Of a stretch of DNA of 64,000 nucleotides, positions 43,016 to 54,132 are shown one piece after another. Under the pieces are notes generated by a model. That model saw only the letters and a list, made by a program, of their open reading frames with translations. It had not been told where the DNA came from and searched no databases. The translations under genes were made by a program, and so were the position numbers. This DNA comes from Thozetella sp. PMI_491 (taxonomy: Eukaryota > Ascomycota > Sordariomycetes > Chaetosphaeriales > Chaetosphaeriaceae): positions 1,490,796-1,554,795 of the forward strand of contig MU270018.1 of assembly GCA_021432635.1 (NCBI GenBank), written 5' to 3'. Each line of letters opens with the position of its first letter. Position 1 is the first letter of the stretch.

Positions 43016-43654
43016 ATGAAATAAGGTTAGACGTAGAATTGGTACCTGTATCTGGTGAGAGAGGGAAGAACTTGACAACAAAGGCGTCCATGTCGATGGC
43101 AGATTCTGTCGTTATAGCTTTCGCAGACTACGGCCTACATAAACATGACACGACGACATGGTAGAGCTCAGCAGGGCTCCCTATAAAGCCTTTCCGAGCT
43201 AGAAGATCATCGTGCGTTGAGAGCATGAGGGGGCACTCCCTCCCCTCTTGGTCTGGCATCTTCTCTAGTCAGAGCTCTAAGCCCTTAGCCGAAGGCCCCT
43301 GGAGCGATACTAACAGCCCTGTGATTGAGTGAATGTCTTTAGACAAGGCCTCCCTCTGCAATGTTCTGCCGCTCCTCAGGTGATGATCCAAGTTACCTCC
43401 CCGTCACTGTCGCCTCGTCTTAAGAGAACCATCGACCATTCCCTCCTCAGCCGTCTGTTCCTCTTGAACAAGAAACCGATTCGCCTCTCCTTCATCCTCG
43501 CCTTATCCTAAGCGAACCACCAACGATTCTGTCCTCAGCTGTCAATTCCTCTTGAAAACCCCGACTTGCCTCTCCTTCACTTTTCATTCCTCATCCTTAC
43601 CAAGCGACCATTCTTGACAAGAGATAGGTGGCTGTACTAGCACCACCCTATACC
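43016..43654. other. GDE1 3' flank, left edge of repeat island 2
   Basis: 3' UTR and spacer. Two related lines, around 43420-43500 and 43500-43570 (AGAACCATCGACCATTCCCTCCTCAGC versus GCGAACCACCAACGATTCTGTCCTCAGC), form a short imperfect tandem repeat of about 75 bp. No gene is recognised. Confidence 0.45.
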
Positions 43655-43800
43655 AGGTATACAAGCTCGGGGGACACTACTAACTTTTCGAAACTGTTGC
43701 AACTGAGTATGAGCATGATTCATAGACAAATAGTGGGTTGTAGTGCGGAGATGAAGAAGTAGTCCTTGCTTTGGGAGCCGCCACCAGAACATTAAATCTG
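43655..43800. repeat. dispersed repeat C, copy 2
   Basis: Diverged counterpart of 23540-23675. In this copy the minus strand remains more open, so it may be less mutated than the first. Confidence 0.7.
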
Positions 43801-44040
43801 CCAGCATCTATACCTAGGCTCGCATGAAGAATGTCGGGGACGATTCTTTCGAAGAAATCTGGAATAGGTACCTATGACGGCAATCATTTGATCTGTTAAT
43901 AATATCGATCTCCCAAAAAAGGTACAACTGGGCTAGGTCCCGCCACTAACAGCATCGCCACCATCGCCACCATCCCAACTACTTGCATTACTCTGCACCC
44001 GAAGCCTTCTATAAATTTACATTGTTTGAAGCCTGTAACC

Positions 44041-44205
44041 CTTTACCATTCATCTGCCTACACCTTTGCGAGGCGGGTAGAGCAGATATAGTGTCACTGT
44101 ACCTCATGGAAAACTCTCCTCCGATATGCCAACTTATCTCCCAGTATGTCATAAACAAGCAAAGCTGCCGAGAAGTAGACTGCCGAGAAGGCCAAGAAGG
44201 AGGAC
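44041..44205. repeat. dispersed repeat A, copy 2, with KEKE fragment
   Basis: Counterpart of 21361-21500, followed directly by the GCCGAGAAGGCCAAGAAGGA words seen in the KEKE tract at 21830. This links repeat A and the KEKE tract as parts of one longer ancestral unit. Confidence 0.7.
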
Positions 44206-44810
44206 CAGGGTCATCGACTGTGTTTTAAGTTGCTTTCGGAATAGATCATCACAGCGCGGCTTCGTTGCCTACTTTACTCATATCGGAGAGTGTGTATTGA
44301 AGACGAAGGAAAGCGTGAAGTAGGGCTGGTGTGGTCCACACACATAAAACCACACACACTACCACCGTAGTCTAGAAGCCACAGCGTGGGACCAATACAC
44401 CAGCCATCGAACCGGCTCCAGTTAGGGTCACTGAAACATCGCAAGGGCCCGGTGTTGCGCCGCAAGAAAAGTATTCCAAGATCGGAAGAGACAGGTAAGT
44501 GTGAACTCACCACCCACCATGAGAGTTTTGGACTTCACCGACTGGTAAGCAGGGTCGTCATCGTTGAAGAGGATGATCGGAGTCATGGTCACCTTCTTGG
44601 CATTTCGGGCCATGCGACAATGAGGACGCGATGAGCGGGTCAAGTCTCGTGATCTGGCTTGCGATTAGGCATGTACTTGGACTTGCCGATGTAGAGGCCA
44701 TCTTTCCGCTTAGTATGGTCTCGAAACCAAGCATGGTTTGTATCTGTCTATGTCAAGGTAGACGATCCTTGTGAGCACCTCAACTTCGAAGCACCTTTCA
44801 GCCCCTACGA

Positions 44811-45900
44811 CTCTTCTTCGTCGTTAGCGGACTTCTTGTCCCTGGCATCCTTCGCCTTCTTCTGGGCTTTGGTCACGGTGACATGGCTGACGCAGTTGAG
44901 GCTTTCATGGTCACCCGCAGGCCGGAAAGTTCGGCGATTTCTGGCGCGTCTATGCGTTAGCTTTCCTTCCATGTCCTTCGACCAGCCATCAGACGGCCTC
45001 TGCTTGGTGATGTACCTCGCGGTCGGGGCAATTTCGAACTCGGGTGAAGTCCTGAACTATGTGCCCACACACGATACACGCGATCTCGACCTTCGCGGGC
45101 TCGCCCTTTGCGGGGTCTGCCGGCCGGGAGAGACGGTCGTGCTCGACGGCCAAACGACGCTGCGCAGTGGCCAGTTCTGCGTAGTCGGACTCTCGGAGAG
45201 CATCTTGGCACGCCAAAATTGACTCCTGAAGTGTATCCTCCGCACGTTAATACCAAAGGCACTAAGGGGAGCCTTGCCGTCCTGGTGGATGGGCAATGCA
45301 ACATTTAGTCCTCTGTGCATCGGTGCAATGGTAACCCAATCAGGGAGCCATTGTGTCAAGTCTTGCTGCTGAAGACTCTGAGTCACCAGCGCAAAAATCA
45401 TCACGCCGATGTTCAGGAACAGTTGCTGGTCCGTGGTGTCGGTGCTGAGGCCGCTGACATCTCTGCCAAGGCGGGAAATTCTCAACTCCCGCGTGAAGAC
45501 CTCAGGAACCTTGTCCTGGTCTCCCCGGACGGTGTAGTAAACGAGCCCAGATGTGACCTCCTCGTCTCCCACCTTCTCCTTATGCTTGAGGGCGCGGGAG
45601 TGAACATTTTTGGGGCCTGATCGCATTACACAGGAGTCCTTGCCCTGTCCGCAGGAAGAGCAACGGGACGAGCTGAGACGGGTGAACTCTGCATCTAGAG
45701 CTCTGAAGTTGCCCTTCTTGGCGGCGTCCAGCCAAGAAGTGAGTGCCGCCGTGCTCAAGTTTGTGGGCCTTTAGGATCGCCTCGAAGGACTTGACAAGGG
45801 ACATGAAGACCTCCTGCAGCGCATCGACTTCGCCATCCTCCAAATTCTCCCCGTCCATGACATCGAACACCTCCTGATTCGTCTGCTGCAGATAAAGGAG
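44811..45900 (-). pseudogene. decayed gene of unknown family
   Basis: Minus-strand protein-like text appears in more than one frame. From the upstream side it reads LQQTNQEVFDVMDGENLEDG, ALTSWLDAAKKGNFRALDAE, RCSSCGQGKDSC, LVYYTVRGDQDKVPEVFTRE, PDWVTIAPMHRGLNVALPIH, SDYAELATAQRRLAVEHDRL and KVEIACIVCGHIVQDF. It ends near 44815 with DARDKKSANDEEES and a stop. Several frame breaks separate these pieces, so the gene is not intact here, although introns could explain some. Cysteine pairs suggest zinc binding. I recognise no family and see no polymerase, integrase or transposase motif. Confidence 0.5.
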
Positions 45901-46032
45901 GTCGCCCGGGAGGACAGCAGGGGGCTAGATACGCGTTTCATCAGTAAACTCGGCTCGAGAGCGTTGCGAACCGCCAGGGAACACTCACGGTATCGCCCGA
46001 TCTCTTTGCGTGCGTGCACTCGGTGCAGCTGG

Positions 46033-46128
46033 GGCGCTTAGAAGAGGCGGTCGCGGGTGTCCTTCTTGCTGCCCTTGCCTCCCTCGCCGCCCTTGGAGGC
46101 GCCGTTGTTGGCGGCGACCGAGGAGATG
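46033..46128 (-). pseudogene. 96-bp copy of the 3' end of the 58.9-kb secreted-protein gene
   Basis: 46033-46128 aligns without gaps to 58901-58996 with about 6 differences in 96 positions, by hand count. On the minus strand both read a C terminus ending KKDTR(D/A)RLF and then a stop, preceded by AANNG(A/T)SKGG. Neighbouring sequence on either side does not match. It is therefore a captured or converted gene end within unrelated relic sequence. Confidence 0.85.
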
Positions 46129-46139
46129 GACAAAGACCC

Positions 46140-46632
46140 ACTTAACTCAGGGGCGTCGCACAACTCTTGAAGTACCTCTCAGCGTCAGAGGGCGAGATGA
46201 AGAAGGCTTGAGCCACTTGACTTTTGTCAACAACCAAGACTAAGTACCAGCCCGGCTCGTTGGTGATATAAATCTCTTATAAGCTGGTCAGGAATTCGTA
46301 GTCAAACGCCTTGGTGCCAGCAACGAGGTTGTTCCAGACGAAGTCTGGAGGTCCCGCTCTCAGGTACCCGAAGAGGGTGTCCTCGCCGTGCTTGTTCAAG
46401 AACAGCACTTACGGGCGTTCTACATCCCGAGCTTCGTACTCCCGGAGTTTTTGGCACATCTTGTCGAATATTTCCCGAGGAGCACGCTGAGAATCCACGT
46501 CTGTGGAGGATGGCTGCACGTCGTGACGGCGGCCGAAGTGGTTGGCACGCTTGGAGCGGCCGAGGATGGTACGCTTGGAGCGGCGGTTTTGGTAAAGAAC
46601 GACTTGATGCTCGTTTGCTTCGGCATCGTCAC
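46140..46632 (-). pseudogene. relic of a gene starting MPKQTSIKSFFTK
   Basis: A minus-strand ATG opens MPKQTSIKSFFTKTAAP, resembling a PCNA-interacting peptide (Q-x-x-I-x-x-F-F). In a neighbouring frame the protein-like text continues STDVDSQRAPREIFDKMCQK up to a GTAAGTG donor. It then reads LFLNKHGEDTLFGYLRAGPP and SQVAQAFFISPSDAERYFKS. The pieces do not share one frame, so decay is likely, though an unrecognised intron could account for part. It lies upstream of the relic at 44.8-45.9 kb on the same strand and may be the same or a separate gene. Family unknown. Confidence 0.4.
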
Positions 46633-46639
46633 TAAACTT

Positions 46640-48180
46640 AACTCGACAGAATAGGTATCAACTCGAGAAATTGAGAAGCGAGGCTGGAGTTCGAGACGCG
46701 AAGATGCAAGCAGTCGTTCTGTAGAAGCAGCAGGGACGTATTCTATTTTGTTTCCTCATCACTTCCCTCTGTCTGGGAAAGTGCTCCTTCCATCTCCAGA
46801 GAAGGACCGCATTCTGTCCGTCCTGGAAGGTACGGATAGGAAAGAAGGGGGAGGGAGGAAACATGAAGGTGTTAATTAAGGAAAGCACGGCAACACTTAG
46901 TCGAGAAGGGAGACATGGCGATGGCGTCCTGGAAAGCACGACTGCTATAGCAGAATTTTTGCTGGCAGAGAGCCAAAGGGGGTAACAACAAGCCTATCGG
47001 GCGGTTTACTGTTTCTCGACACTTACATATGGGGGGGCGGCACGTTAAATTCAGGGGTTTGTTTACTAGCCGGATTGACCCCTGCCCCGGTAGCTGTTCC
47101 GTGGCCGTTCCACTACAACCCAAGACCTAAGATGCAGCATGGAAACATTTGTTTTAGGGAAGCGCTCTACTATATATATGGACACATGTCATTTTACTAG
47201 CAAGACTCTATGCAGTAAGGCACCTGGACTCTAATTCTAATTAATACATTCGGCCAGGGAGAGCATCCACATACACCATACCGTCCTACCCTCCAGCTAA
47301 GTTTCCTTCGCCAGAGATTTCCAGCAGCCTCAGAATTTTTCCCAACGGAAAGGTAACGAATCCCAAGAGAGCGGTGGAAGATCCAGTCCACGCCAGTAGG
47401 TCTCACAGCGGGATCAGGTAGAGGTTATAATCACAACGTTATCGATAATGCCAAGGAGTGCATCGGGTTTGGAGGTCGAGTCAACCCGGAGCCTTCGACA
47501 TTCCGTGGAAATTTCCTCCGATTCAAGCGAGCCATGGATAAACGCAAGACATTGCTTTTCGTCTTGAAGGTGATGACTACAAGAGTGGACTGCAATGTAG
47601 AAACATGCGTGAGTGTGGGTAGCTGCTATCCTTCATTATCGCCGAGCGTGCGGCTAGACTGGTGGAGAGGCGGTGATCAAGTGAAGGAAGACCTCGTATA
47701 TAATTAGCCGGGCTAGCGAAGAAATAGTAGTTCAGGGCAAAAGGATACTCGAAATCGTGGGAGGAGTTCACATCCATTGGTTCAAAGCCAAGCCTTGGCT
47801 GTCAGCTTTCGGCAGTGAGACGTCGGTCTAGCTGAGCAATAGATTCTGCAGTATATTTGGAAAGGATAGGAAGTTGACGTCGCTATCCATCGGTGTCTTT
47901 GTTTGCAATAATACCACACTCGCTAGACAGTTTACCAGATGATGCGATCCCGAAGTGAGTCGGCATGTCTGAAATGTCGCTGATGAAGCGAGCTAGAGTC
48001 TGGAATTCCTCCAGAAGCTCTTTGTGGCTAGCCCATGGTTTGCGAAGATGTAATTAAGAATCAGTTCGGGGTCTCCGTTAGATATTGCGTCGACCTTATT
48101 CCTAGCCTGCAGATAGCCTTAATTCCACTAACGAAGAAGAGAAGTTAAACAAACTCAGACACCCCCACAAAAGAACCAGG
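46640..48180. other. AT-richer interval with gene-relic text
   Basis: No intact gene is recognised. On the minus strand at about 48050-47570 short protein-like pieces occur, such as KELLEEFQTLARFISDISDM and SSHDFEYPFALNYYFFASPA, in changing frames, which suggests another decayed gene. A short TA run lies at 47171-47178. Confidence 0.35.
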
Positions 48181-48512
48181 ATGATTCTGGGTTTTCAGCG
48201 CTGGAACCTCCCACATGGCTATTGCCTCTCAGGTCGCTTCTATGAGAGTTCTCCTCGTCGAAGTGATGGGATTGTCAATATCGTCTACTCTTGGGCGTTT
48301 CCTCCTCGTCCAGCGGCGGAGGAGAGGGAGGGGAGGAAGGGGAGGGGGTGGCCGGCGACGTGGTGCTGCTTAAAACGAGCTGTAGAAAGTTCTCCCCCAA
48401 GGAGGCAGCGTCCTGGCGCATGGCCAGGAGCTCCGAAAGGAGCAAAGAAGAGATCGTCTATTCTGGGGCGTTTTTTCGGCATCTTAAAACCTAAGTAGAC
48501 TGAGGTTTTCAA
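48181..48512 (-). pseudogene. possible gene-start relic, MPKKRPRIDDLFF
   Basis: Minus strand: an ATG opens MPKKRPRIDDLFFAPFGAPG, similar in style to the MPKQTSIKSFF start at 46.6 kb. In another frame the text continues with SLGENFLQLVLSSTTSP, then a Ser/Pro stretch and LDEEETPKS. Frames do not join, so this is at best a fragment. It may be a member of the same unknown family as 46140-46632. Confidence 0.25.
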
Positions 48513-48727
48513 TTCGAGTTTGAGAGCTTCGGTTCTAAGAATCCAAGCACTTTATATTAGCCATAGACAGAGATATAGCTTTTAGCCATTGTAATCCTAA
48601 ATCTGAGGATGGGAGGTATATACTCTGCCTCTACCCCGTTAATAGCTCTCGACAGCTGTGTTCCTCCCCTTCACCTCTTATACCTTACTCTACCAAATAC
48701 CTAATTTTTAGCAAGAGACACGCAACT

Positions 48728-48795
48728 CATGCTAACGGTTGACTTTATATCGCTACGGAAGAGTAGAGGCTAGGGGTTCCCCAGTTGGCATCGAG
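48728..48795. repeat. dispersed repeat B, copy 2
   Basis: Counterpart of 22245-22318, same orientation. The surrounding 48520-48730 is the most AT-rich sequence in the window. Confidence 0.75.
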
Positions 48796-48799
48796 GGCT

Positions 48800-50816
48800 T
48801 CTACATCGACCGTGGATCACCACTCGCTTTCTGCCGGCCATGCTCGGCCTACTCTCCGGCGCCGCCACTGTAACTAGAAATAAATAATCCTAGTTACGGA
48901 GCAGTGACTAGTATTGTCTCCAGAAGCCTGAGGAAGAGGACGAGGAGGTGGGCACATGTGAGGCCTAGTCTCCTGCCGAAAGATCTCAATATGTTTATAC
49001 TAGTCAAGCAGCACGATTACCCTCTCCTCGTCGAGCCTATGAGCCACTCTGGCCAACCCCCCAGCTTGTAGGAATAGGCCAATCTGGGGGACTAATGCAC
49101 AACTGAGAAGGTGAACAGCAGGTACAATACAACCCCCGTTTGTTTGTTAGCGTGGGAATTAAAAGGCCACTGGCTTCAAAAGAAAAGTATTTTGACCTAG
49201 ATACAGGGGAGTTTACAGGGCCAGCATGGAGCCAAATGGGCCAACGAGGAGCCAAATGGGCCAAGAACAAGCCTGCAGGGCTGGTCAGTGGCCTTTAAGC
49301 CCTCATGTATTGTACCAAGCTAACGATCATACAGGGGGTGAATTGTATTTAAACGCCTCCCGTTTCAGGGAGCGAGGGCCGGCCGTATTCCCGAAGGCCG
49401 AGTGCTAAAAAGGTACGTGACATGACTGCCGCCGCAAGCAAGGCATGGTAGTGGCTGCACCTGTTGTGCTTTTGCATAGGAGCTAGGCGGGCCCGTTATT
49501 CCACCTGCTATACTGTGGCTGGAGGCTCGATCCGGCATAGCGACTTGCCACCGGGAGGCCGTTGCTCATCTCCCCGGTCTCACAGCCGTCTGTATCTCAT
49601 GCTTCTGTCTCTTATTTGCGGGGCGAGGGTGGGAAAGAGAACAAGAGAGAGAGAGGCACCGGCAGGGAGAGAGGCGGCAAGGCACTGGGCAGACAGGCTT
49701 GGGCGGGCTCCCTCCAGAACTGGAACTGGAAATATGCTCGACAGGCCAGTAGGTAAGGTAGGTGGCGAACGGCCAATCGCGCCGGCAGGCGGCGGCCAAT
49801 GTGGCTGAATGGCCCGACTGACTTGGGAATGGCATGCTTCGGGAAGCCGGCTTGCGTGGACACGCTTCGGGGCCCCTTTGATTTGCGTTCCGTGGCGAGT
49901 GCCTGTTCAGCAGGCGAAATGGGGCTGTGTCGATCTCTGGCCGCTACTGCGACGGCTACGACGGTGCATCCTCTCAAGTGAGACGGGAAGAGGGCAGTGA
50001 ACCGGGCGCTATCCCATCACGCCGTCTTGGCCTGGGGGGTTCTCTCTCTCTCTCATCTCTACCCAGGTCCTGCCTGACCTCTCAAAGGAAAACACCGAGC
50101 GCCTGATCGTGTCTGAAGGCGGCCTGTCGCCCTTGTCAGGTTAGGGGGATTCAGCGATTTAGCGATTCAGCCTCCCCGCTAGTGAATACCCTTTAGCCCC
50201 AGCTTCCATCTATTTTTTTTATTTTATTTGGCAACAAAGCTTACCTTGGTGAACACCACGGACCAGCCCACTTTTCAGCTCCCCGTGGCAGGTGTGCTTG
50301 CTGTTTGGGGGACCCCAGGTGGTTGGTCGGACCCGGATATTTTGCGCGAGACAGCTCTCAAGACCTCGCGGCCTCCTTCGGGCTTCACCTCTTATCATTT
50401 CTACCTCCTACCAGCTCCTCTTGTCCCGACCCGCCTCCTTTTCCCGGCATCGCTTGTTCGCCGCTGGTTCGTAGGGAGCAGGCAAGCCGTCGCGTGCATG
50501 CTTGCGCCATTCCGCCTGCGAATCTCCCACCCTCGGGCTCTGGCCCATTGAATCTCGCTGCCAGCCCCGCACCCTTGTCCAAAGACCCCGCCACTTTTTT
50601 GGTCGCAACACCCCCGGAGCGAGCCCGTGTACCTTTAATTCGCGAAACCTTCGACCGCCGCTCTGCCCCTCCGCTTCCCTCCTCTCCCTCCTTCCACCTC
50701 TCGCCTCCCGCGATCCCTAGATTACGGCATTTTCTCGCGAGCCCGCTCGACCCCGAAGTCCTGCAGCCAACCTTCCCCCAAACTTATCGTCCCTTGCGAG
50801 TAAGCAGACCGCAGCC
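48800..50816. promoter_or_regulatory. spacer and WW-protein upstream region
   Basis: The left part is the right edge of island 2. From about 49.4 kb the composition returns to GC-rich. A CT run lies at about 50040-50056, and the last 350 bp before the start are pyrimidine-rich as in a long 5' leader. Near-identical GGAGCCAAATGGGCCAA words occur in tandem at 49227 and 49249. No gene is recognised. Confidence 0.45.
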
Positions 50817-52195
50817 ATGGCAGGGCCGGGCACGCCGGGCAGCGAGGGCCCGACGTTCCCACCGCCGTCGCTCCCCCGGGGCTGGGTGGCCCAGTGGGAT
50901 GCTAGCAGCAAGAAGTACTACTTCGTCCAGCTCGCCACCGGAGTCTCGCAGTGGGAGACCCCGACCGACGCCGCCCCCGTCGGCGGCGGAAACACGCCAG
51001 CCAACCACGTCGACCACCCCTACGGCGGCCCACCCGGCGGCAAACCTGAGGTCATTACACACCCAGACGGCAGCCAGACGGTCAAGCACGCCGATGGCAC
51101 TATGGAGCCCATCATGCCGGGCCAGGATGGAACAAGAGGCATCGGTGGCGATGGGCCGCAGGGCGAGCGCGGCATTGGCGTGAGTGGCTCGTCGCACCTA
51201 CCGCTCGACTGCTGCTTCGGCGGCCTCGGGCTGGACGGGAGGAAGATGCTAATGAGACCTCAAAACAGTCCTTCCTGATGAACCAGATCAGCGGCAACCA
51301 CGGCGGAGGGTCGCACGGGGCCGGAGGGCTCGCGAACCAGCTCCTCAGCGGCTTAACGCACGCGGGGGGCAATCACTCCAGCGGCGGCGGCGGCGGCAGT
51401 GGCATCGGCGGCAAGCTTGCGAGCCAGCTGGCTTCGAACCTCTTCCACTCGAGCGACAAGCCGTCTGCGCCGCAAAACTACCACGGGGGACAAACGCAGA
51501 ACCAACCCGTAAATTCTGGTGGCCTTGCCGGATCCGTGATGGGCGGTGTGGCGACCATGTTCGGCGGCAAGCCCGGCGGCTCGGTAGGAACTGATTCCGC
51601 CCCTCTCCCATGCCTCTCGAGGCGTGGTAAGAAAACGAGCCACGCTGACTGTGTTGCATAGCAAAACTTTGGTTACTCCAATTCGGGACACGCTGGAGGA
51701 TACTCGGGCCCCGCACCTCCCACATCCTACCAGCCGCCCTCCTCGGGCTCAGGCTCTGGTTCGTACCAGTCGTCCCAGCCGCCACACTCTAGCACGCCGT
51801 CCTACCAGTCCCCGCCCCCGAGCCAACCCCCGGCCCAACCGTACGGACAGCAGCAGCACGCCCAGCAAGGCCAGGGACACAATGCCCCTTACGGCCAGCC
51901 GACGCCTCCTTCCTTCCCCGGGCCACCGGGGTCGCAGTCACACACGCCGTCCTACCCACCACCGCCAGGGCAGCATACACCGGCGGGCCAGTCCAGTTAT
52001 GCGGCAGCCCAGCCGAACTATGGGACCCCACAGGGGCAGCATCAGCAGCAAGGCTACGGGCAGCCCTCGTACAGCGGGCAAGGGTCCTACAACGCGCCTT
52101 ACTCAAACGTTCCCCCGCCGCCGGCCGCGAGCCACTCCTCGTACCCATCGCAGCCCGCATATGGCCAGAACTATGGTGGCCAGAACCAATACTAA
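50817..52195 (+). CDS. WW-domain protein with Gly- and Gln/Pro-rich tail
   Basis: Exons 50817-51179, 51269-51583 and 51662-52195, all phase 0, give 403 residues. One WW domain lies at residues 19-50, LPRGWVAQWDASSKKYYFVQ with W23, the YYF core (34-36), W46 and P49; such domains bind proline-rich ligands. Residues about 58-115 are Gly/Pro-rich with a THPDGSQTVKHADGTMEP segment. Exon 2 contains two related amphipathic patches, GGLANQLLSGLTH and GGKLASQLASNLFH. Exon 3 is a low-complexity Tyr/Gln/Pro/Ser tail (YGQ, SYQ, PPP repeats) ending YGQNYGGQNQY, prion-like in composition. Such architecture is common in uncharacterised Pezizomycotina proteins; a role in RNA granules or endocytosis would be guesswork. 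It converges on the next gene. Confidence 0.85.
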
Positions 52196-52684
52196 AAAGC
52201 GACCGGTCTGAGCGCCTGAGATGCTGTTCTAGGTTCGGTGTGAACCGAAGTGCGAGACGATATTTTTTTTTCTTTGGTATCGAAAGCATGGATCTGGGAT
52301 TGACATTGTTGTGACCGCCATGGAGGATGCTTAGCACACTTGGGGTACCGATCTTGTTCAGCTCGTGAGGCTCAATGGAGGAGGTTCGGGGGAGAGGCTG
52401 TGTAATAGACATGGGTCGGGAGATGGCCAAAGACAGAGTTTGGGGGGCGGCCTTGCGTTGCAATTCCCTGTTGCATCGAAAAATCTGCTTTGTTTGTCGG
52501 GGTGCTCGAACAGAGATTGCCAGCTCGCCGAGGGGCGTGGGTGGATGGTGCTGAAAGAAGCTCATCATCGCGTGTGCTGCGCAAGCACTCCCCTCTCTTG
52601 AATGTAAATATCTTTTGCAGGTCTTGCAGAGAGCGCATGGGGCGCCAGGGCGAGGAACGCGCTGAAACAAATGATCAGCCAGCT
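52196..52684. other. convergent 3' flanks
   Basis: A 489-bp gap between two convergent stop codons, expected to hold both 3' UTRs. A run of T at 52262-52271 lies about 65 bp after the WW-protein stop. No gene is seen. Confidence 0.5.
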
Positions 52685-53495
52685 TCATTGCTTCTTCTTC
52701 TTCTGCTGGCCCCTGGCACCCTCTCCCTCGCCCTCACTGACGGCCGCCAACTCTTGTACCCAAGCCACGGCTCGACGGGCGACAAAGTAGGAGGCGACGG
52801 CCACGACTAGGATGAAGGTGCCGGTCGGGATCAGCGACCGAGGCAGGACGTTGAAGAGGAAGGGGTCCAAGATGATATCCACATAAACCGGCGGCACGTT
52901 GTTCATTAGGGTCACGTTGGCCGTGTAGTAATCGGCGGCTGCCAGGATCTGGAGAAAGAGCAAAGAGGATTCCCGCTCGCCACCCTGCTTCTGGGACGAT
53001 TTATGGACCCGCGGCTCCGGAGCGGCACCGTCGCTCTCCGGTTGCCGAGACGTGGAGTATTCCCATAGCGACGTGATGAGCTCTGGTGTCTCCCAGACTG
53101 TAGGCAGCTCGTACGTTGTGAGGACAAAGTTGGTAGGTTCCTGGCTGCGTTAGCTGGCTGGGGCATAACTTCATGCTAGACGCCTTGGCCAGGAGGTAGA
53201 TGCTCACGATTGCGGCCCAGCAGATCCGAACTTCGTACCGCTGGTTCTCGGTCAGGCCATCGAGAAGCAGCCATGTTGCCTTCCCTGCCTGGTGCTCCTC
53301 GGAGGGGAACTGGGCTTCTAGGCGCGTTCGGAGCGAGAAGTTGGATGGAGTGAGAGTGTCAATGCAGAGATCATCGAGCGTCGGGTGCTGGAGGGGGACG
53401 TTGACTGTCGGCGGGCCAAGAAATATCGCCTTCTCGACGTTGGCGAGCACAAATTTCCCACAGAGGGCAGCCCCGAGCAGGATACGCGCAGCCAT
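52685..53495 (-). CDS. probable Pga1-like GPI-mannosyltransferase II cofactor, ER membrane
   Basis: Exons 53495-53208 and 53140-52685 (67-bp intron, GTGAGC..CTAACGCAGCCAG) give 247 residues. Layout: an N-terminal hydrophobic signal (ARILLGAALCGKFVLA); a luminal domain with VEKAIFLGPPTVNVPLQHPT, DLCIDTLTPSNFSLRTRLEA, ATWLLLDGLTENQRYEVRICW and FVLTTYELPTVWETPELI; a C-terminal membrane span (LIPTGTFILVVAVASYFVA); and a cytosolic KKKKQ end, a dilysine-type ER signal. This matches the Pga1 family, partner of the second GPI mannosyltransferase Gpi18, by topology and by my recollection of fungal homologues. It is not a secure motif match. The start at 53495 puts the signal peptide at the N terminus; an upstream in-frame ATG would bury it. 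Confidence 0.6.
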
Positions 53496-54132
53496 GTTCG
53501 CGACGCGGGTGCTCGCTACTCTGCCTGCGCTGCGTTTCGGGAGGCGCTCTGCTGACTGAGGGCGATGCAGGAGCAGCAGATGTGTGGGCCGCCAAGCCAT
53601 CAGAGCTTCCGGCAAACGGCGGACCGAGCTCTGAGCTTGCGCCACACCCCAGTCTTCACCCCGCCACATCCCCAGAATCACATGCTTATTCAAGCCCTGC
53701 CAGCGCTACCCAAGACTCGATTCGGGTGTGACGCAAGGCCGAGGAAGGTAGGCACTGCCGGCGTGAGCCTTCAATCCCTGGCCTCCACAACACGCAACCC
53801 ACAACCCACACCACTATGACATGTGCTGGTCGGCTGCGCATACCGAACTGCTCCTCCCGCAACCGCCGCACAGCTGTCCATGACCGTCTACTTCAATTGA
53901 TGACAGTGGTTCCGGCGCGCCCTCTCACCACAGGAAAAGTCGCAAGTCGTCGCGCTTGCCGGCCGAGGCGAACGTCTGAATCCGGCACTGCTCCCGCTCT
54001 CCCCACTTCGACTGCCGACTCGACTCGACTGCGTGCACGAGCCCGTCCTCGATGACTGCGGCCCGGCCGTGATCTCGCTCCCCATCTCCGTTTCAGGTCT
54101 GGCCAGACAGACCTTGTCCATACCCGCTCACT
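53496..54132. promoter_or_regulatory. divergent promoter with two CCGAGG sites
   Basis: The 637-bp interval between the Pga1-like gene and the ABCD transporter contains CCGAGG at 53739-53744 and 53963-53968. CCTCGG/CCGAGG is the known target of the fatty-acid regulators FarA/FarB in Aspergillus, which control peroxisomal beta-oxidation genes. Two sites in GC-rich DNA of this length could arise by chance, so function is inferred from the neighbour. Confidence 0.4.

Noticed and set aside
49376-49430. 5S rRNA-like gene suspected after a CCGGCCGTATTCCCG stretch
   Set aside because: The internal control region and the overall 5S fold could not be matched.
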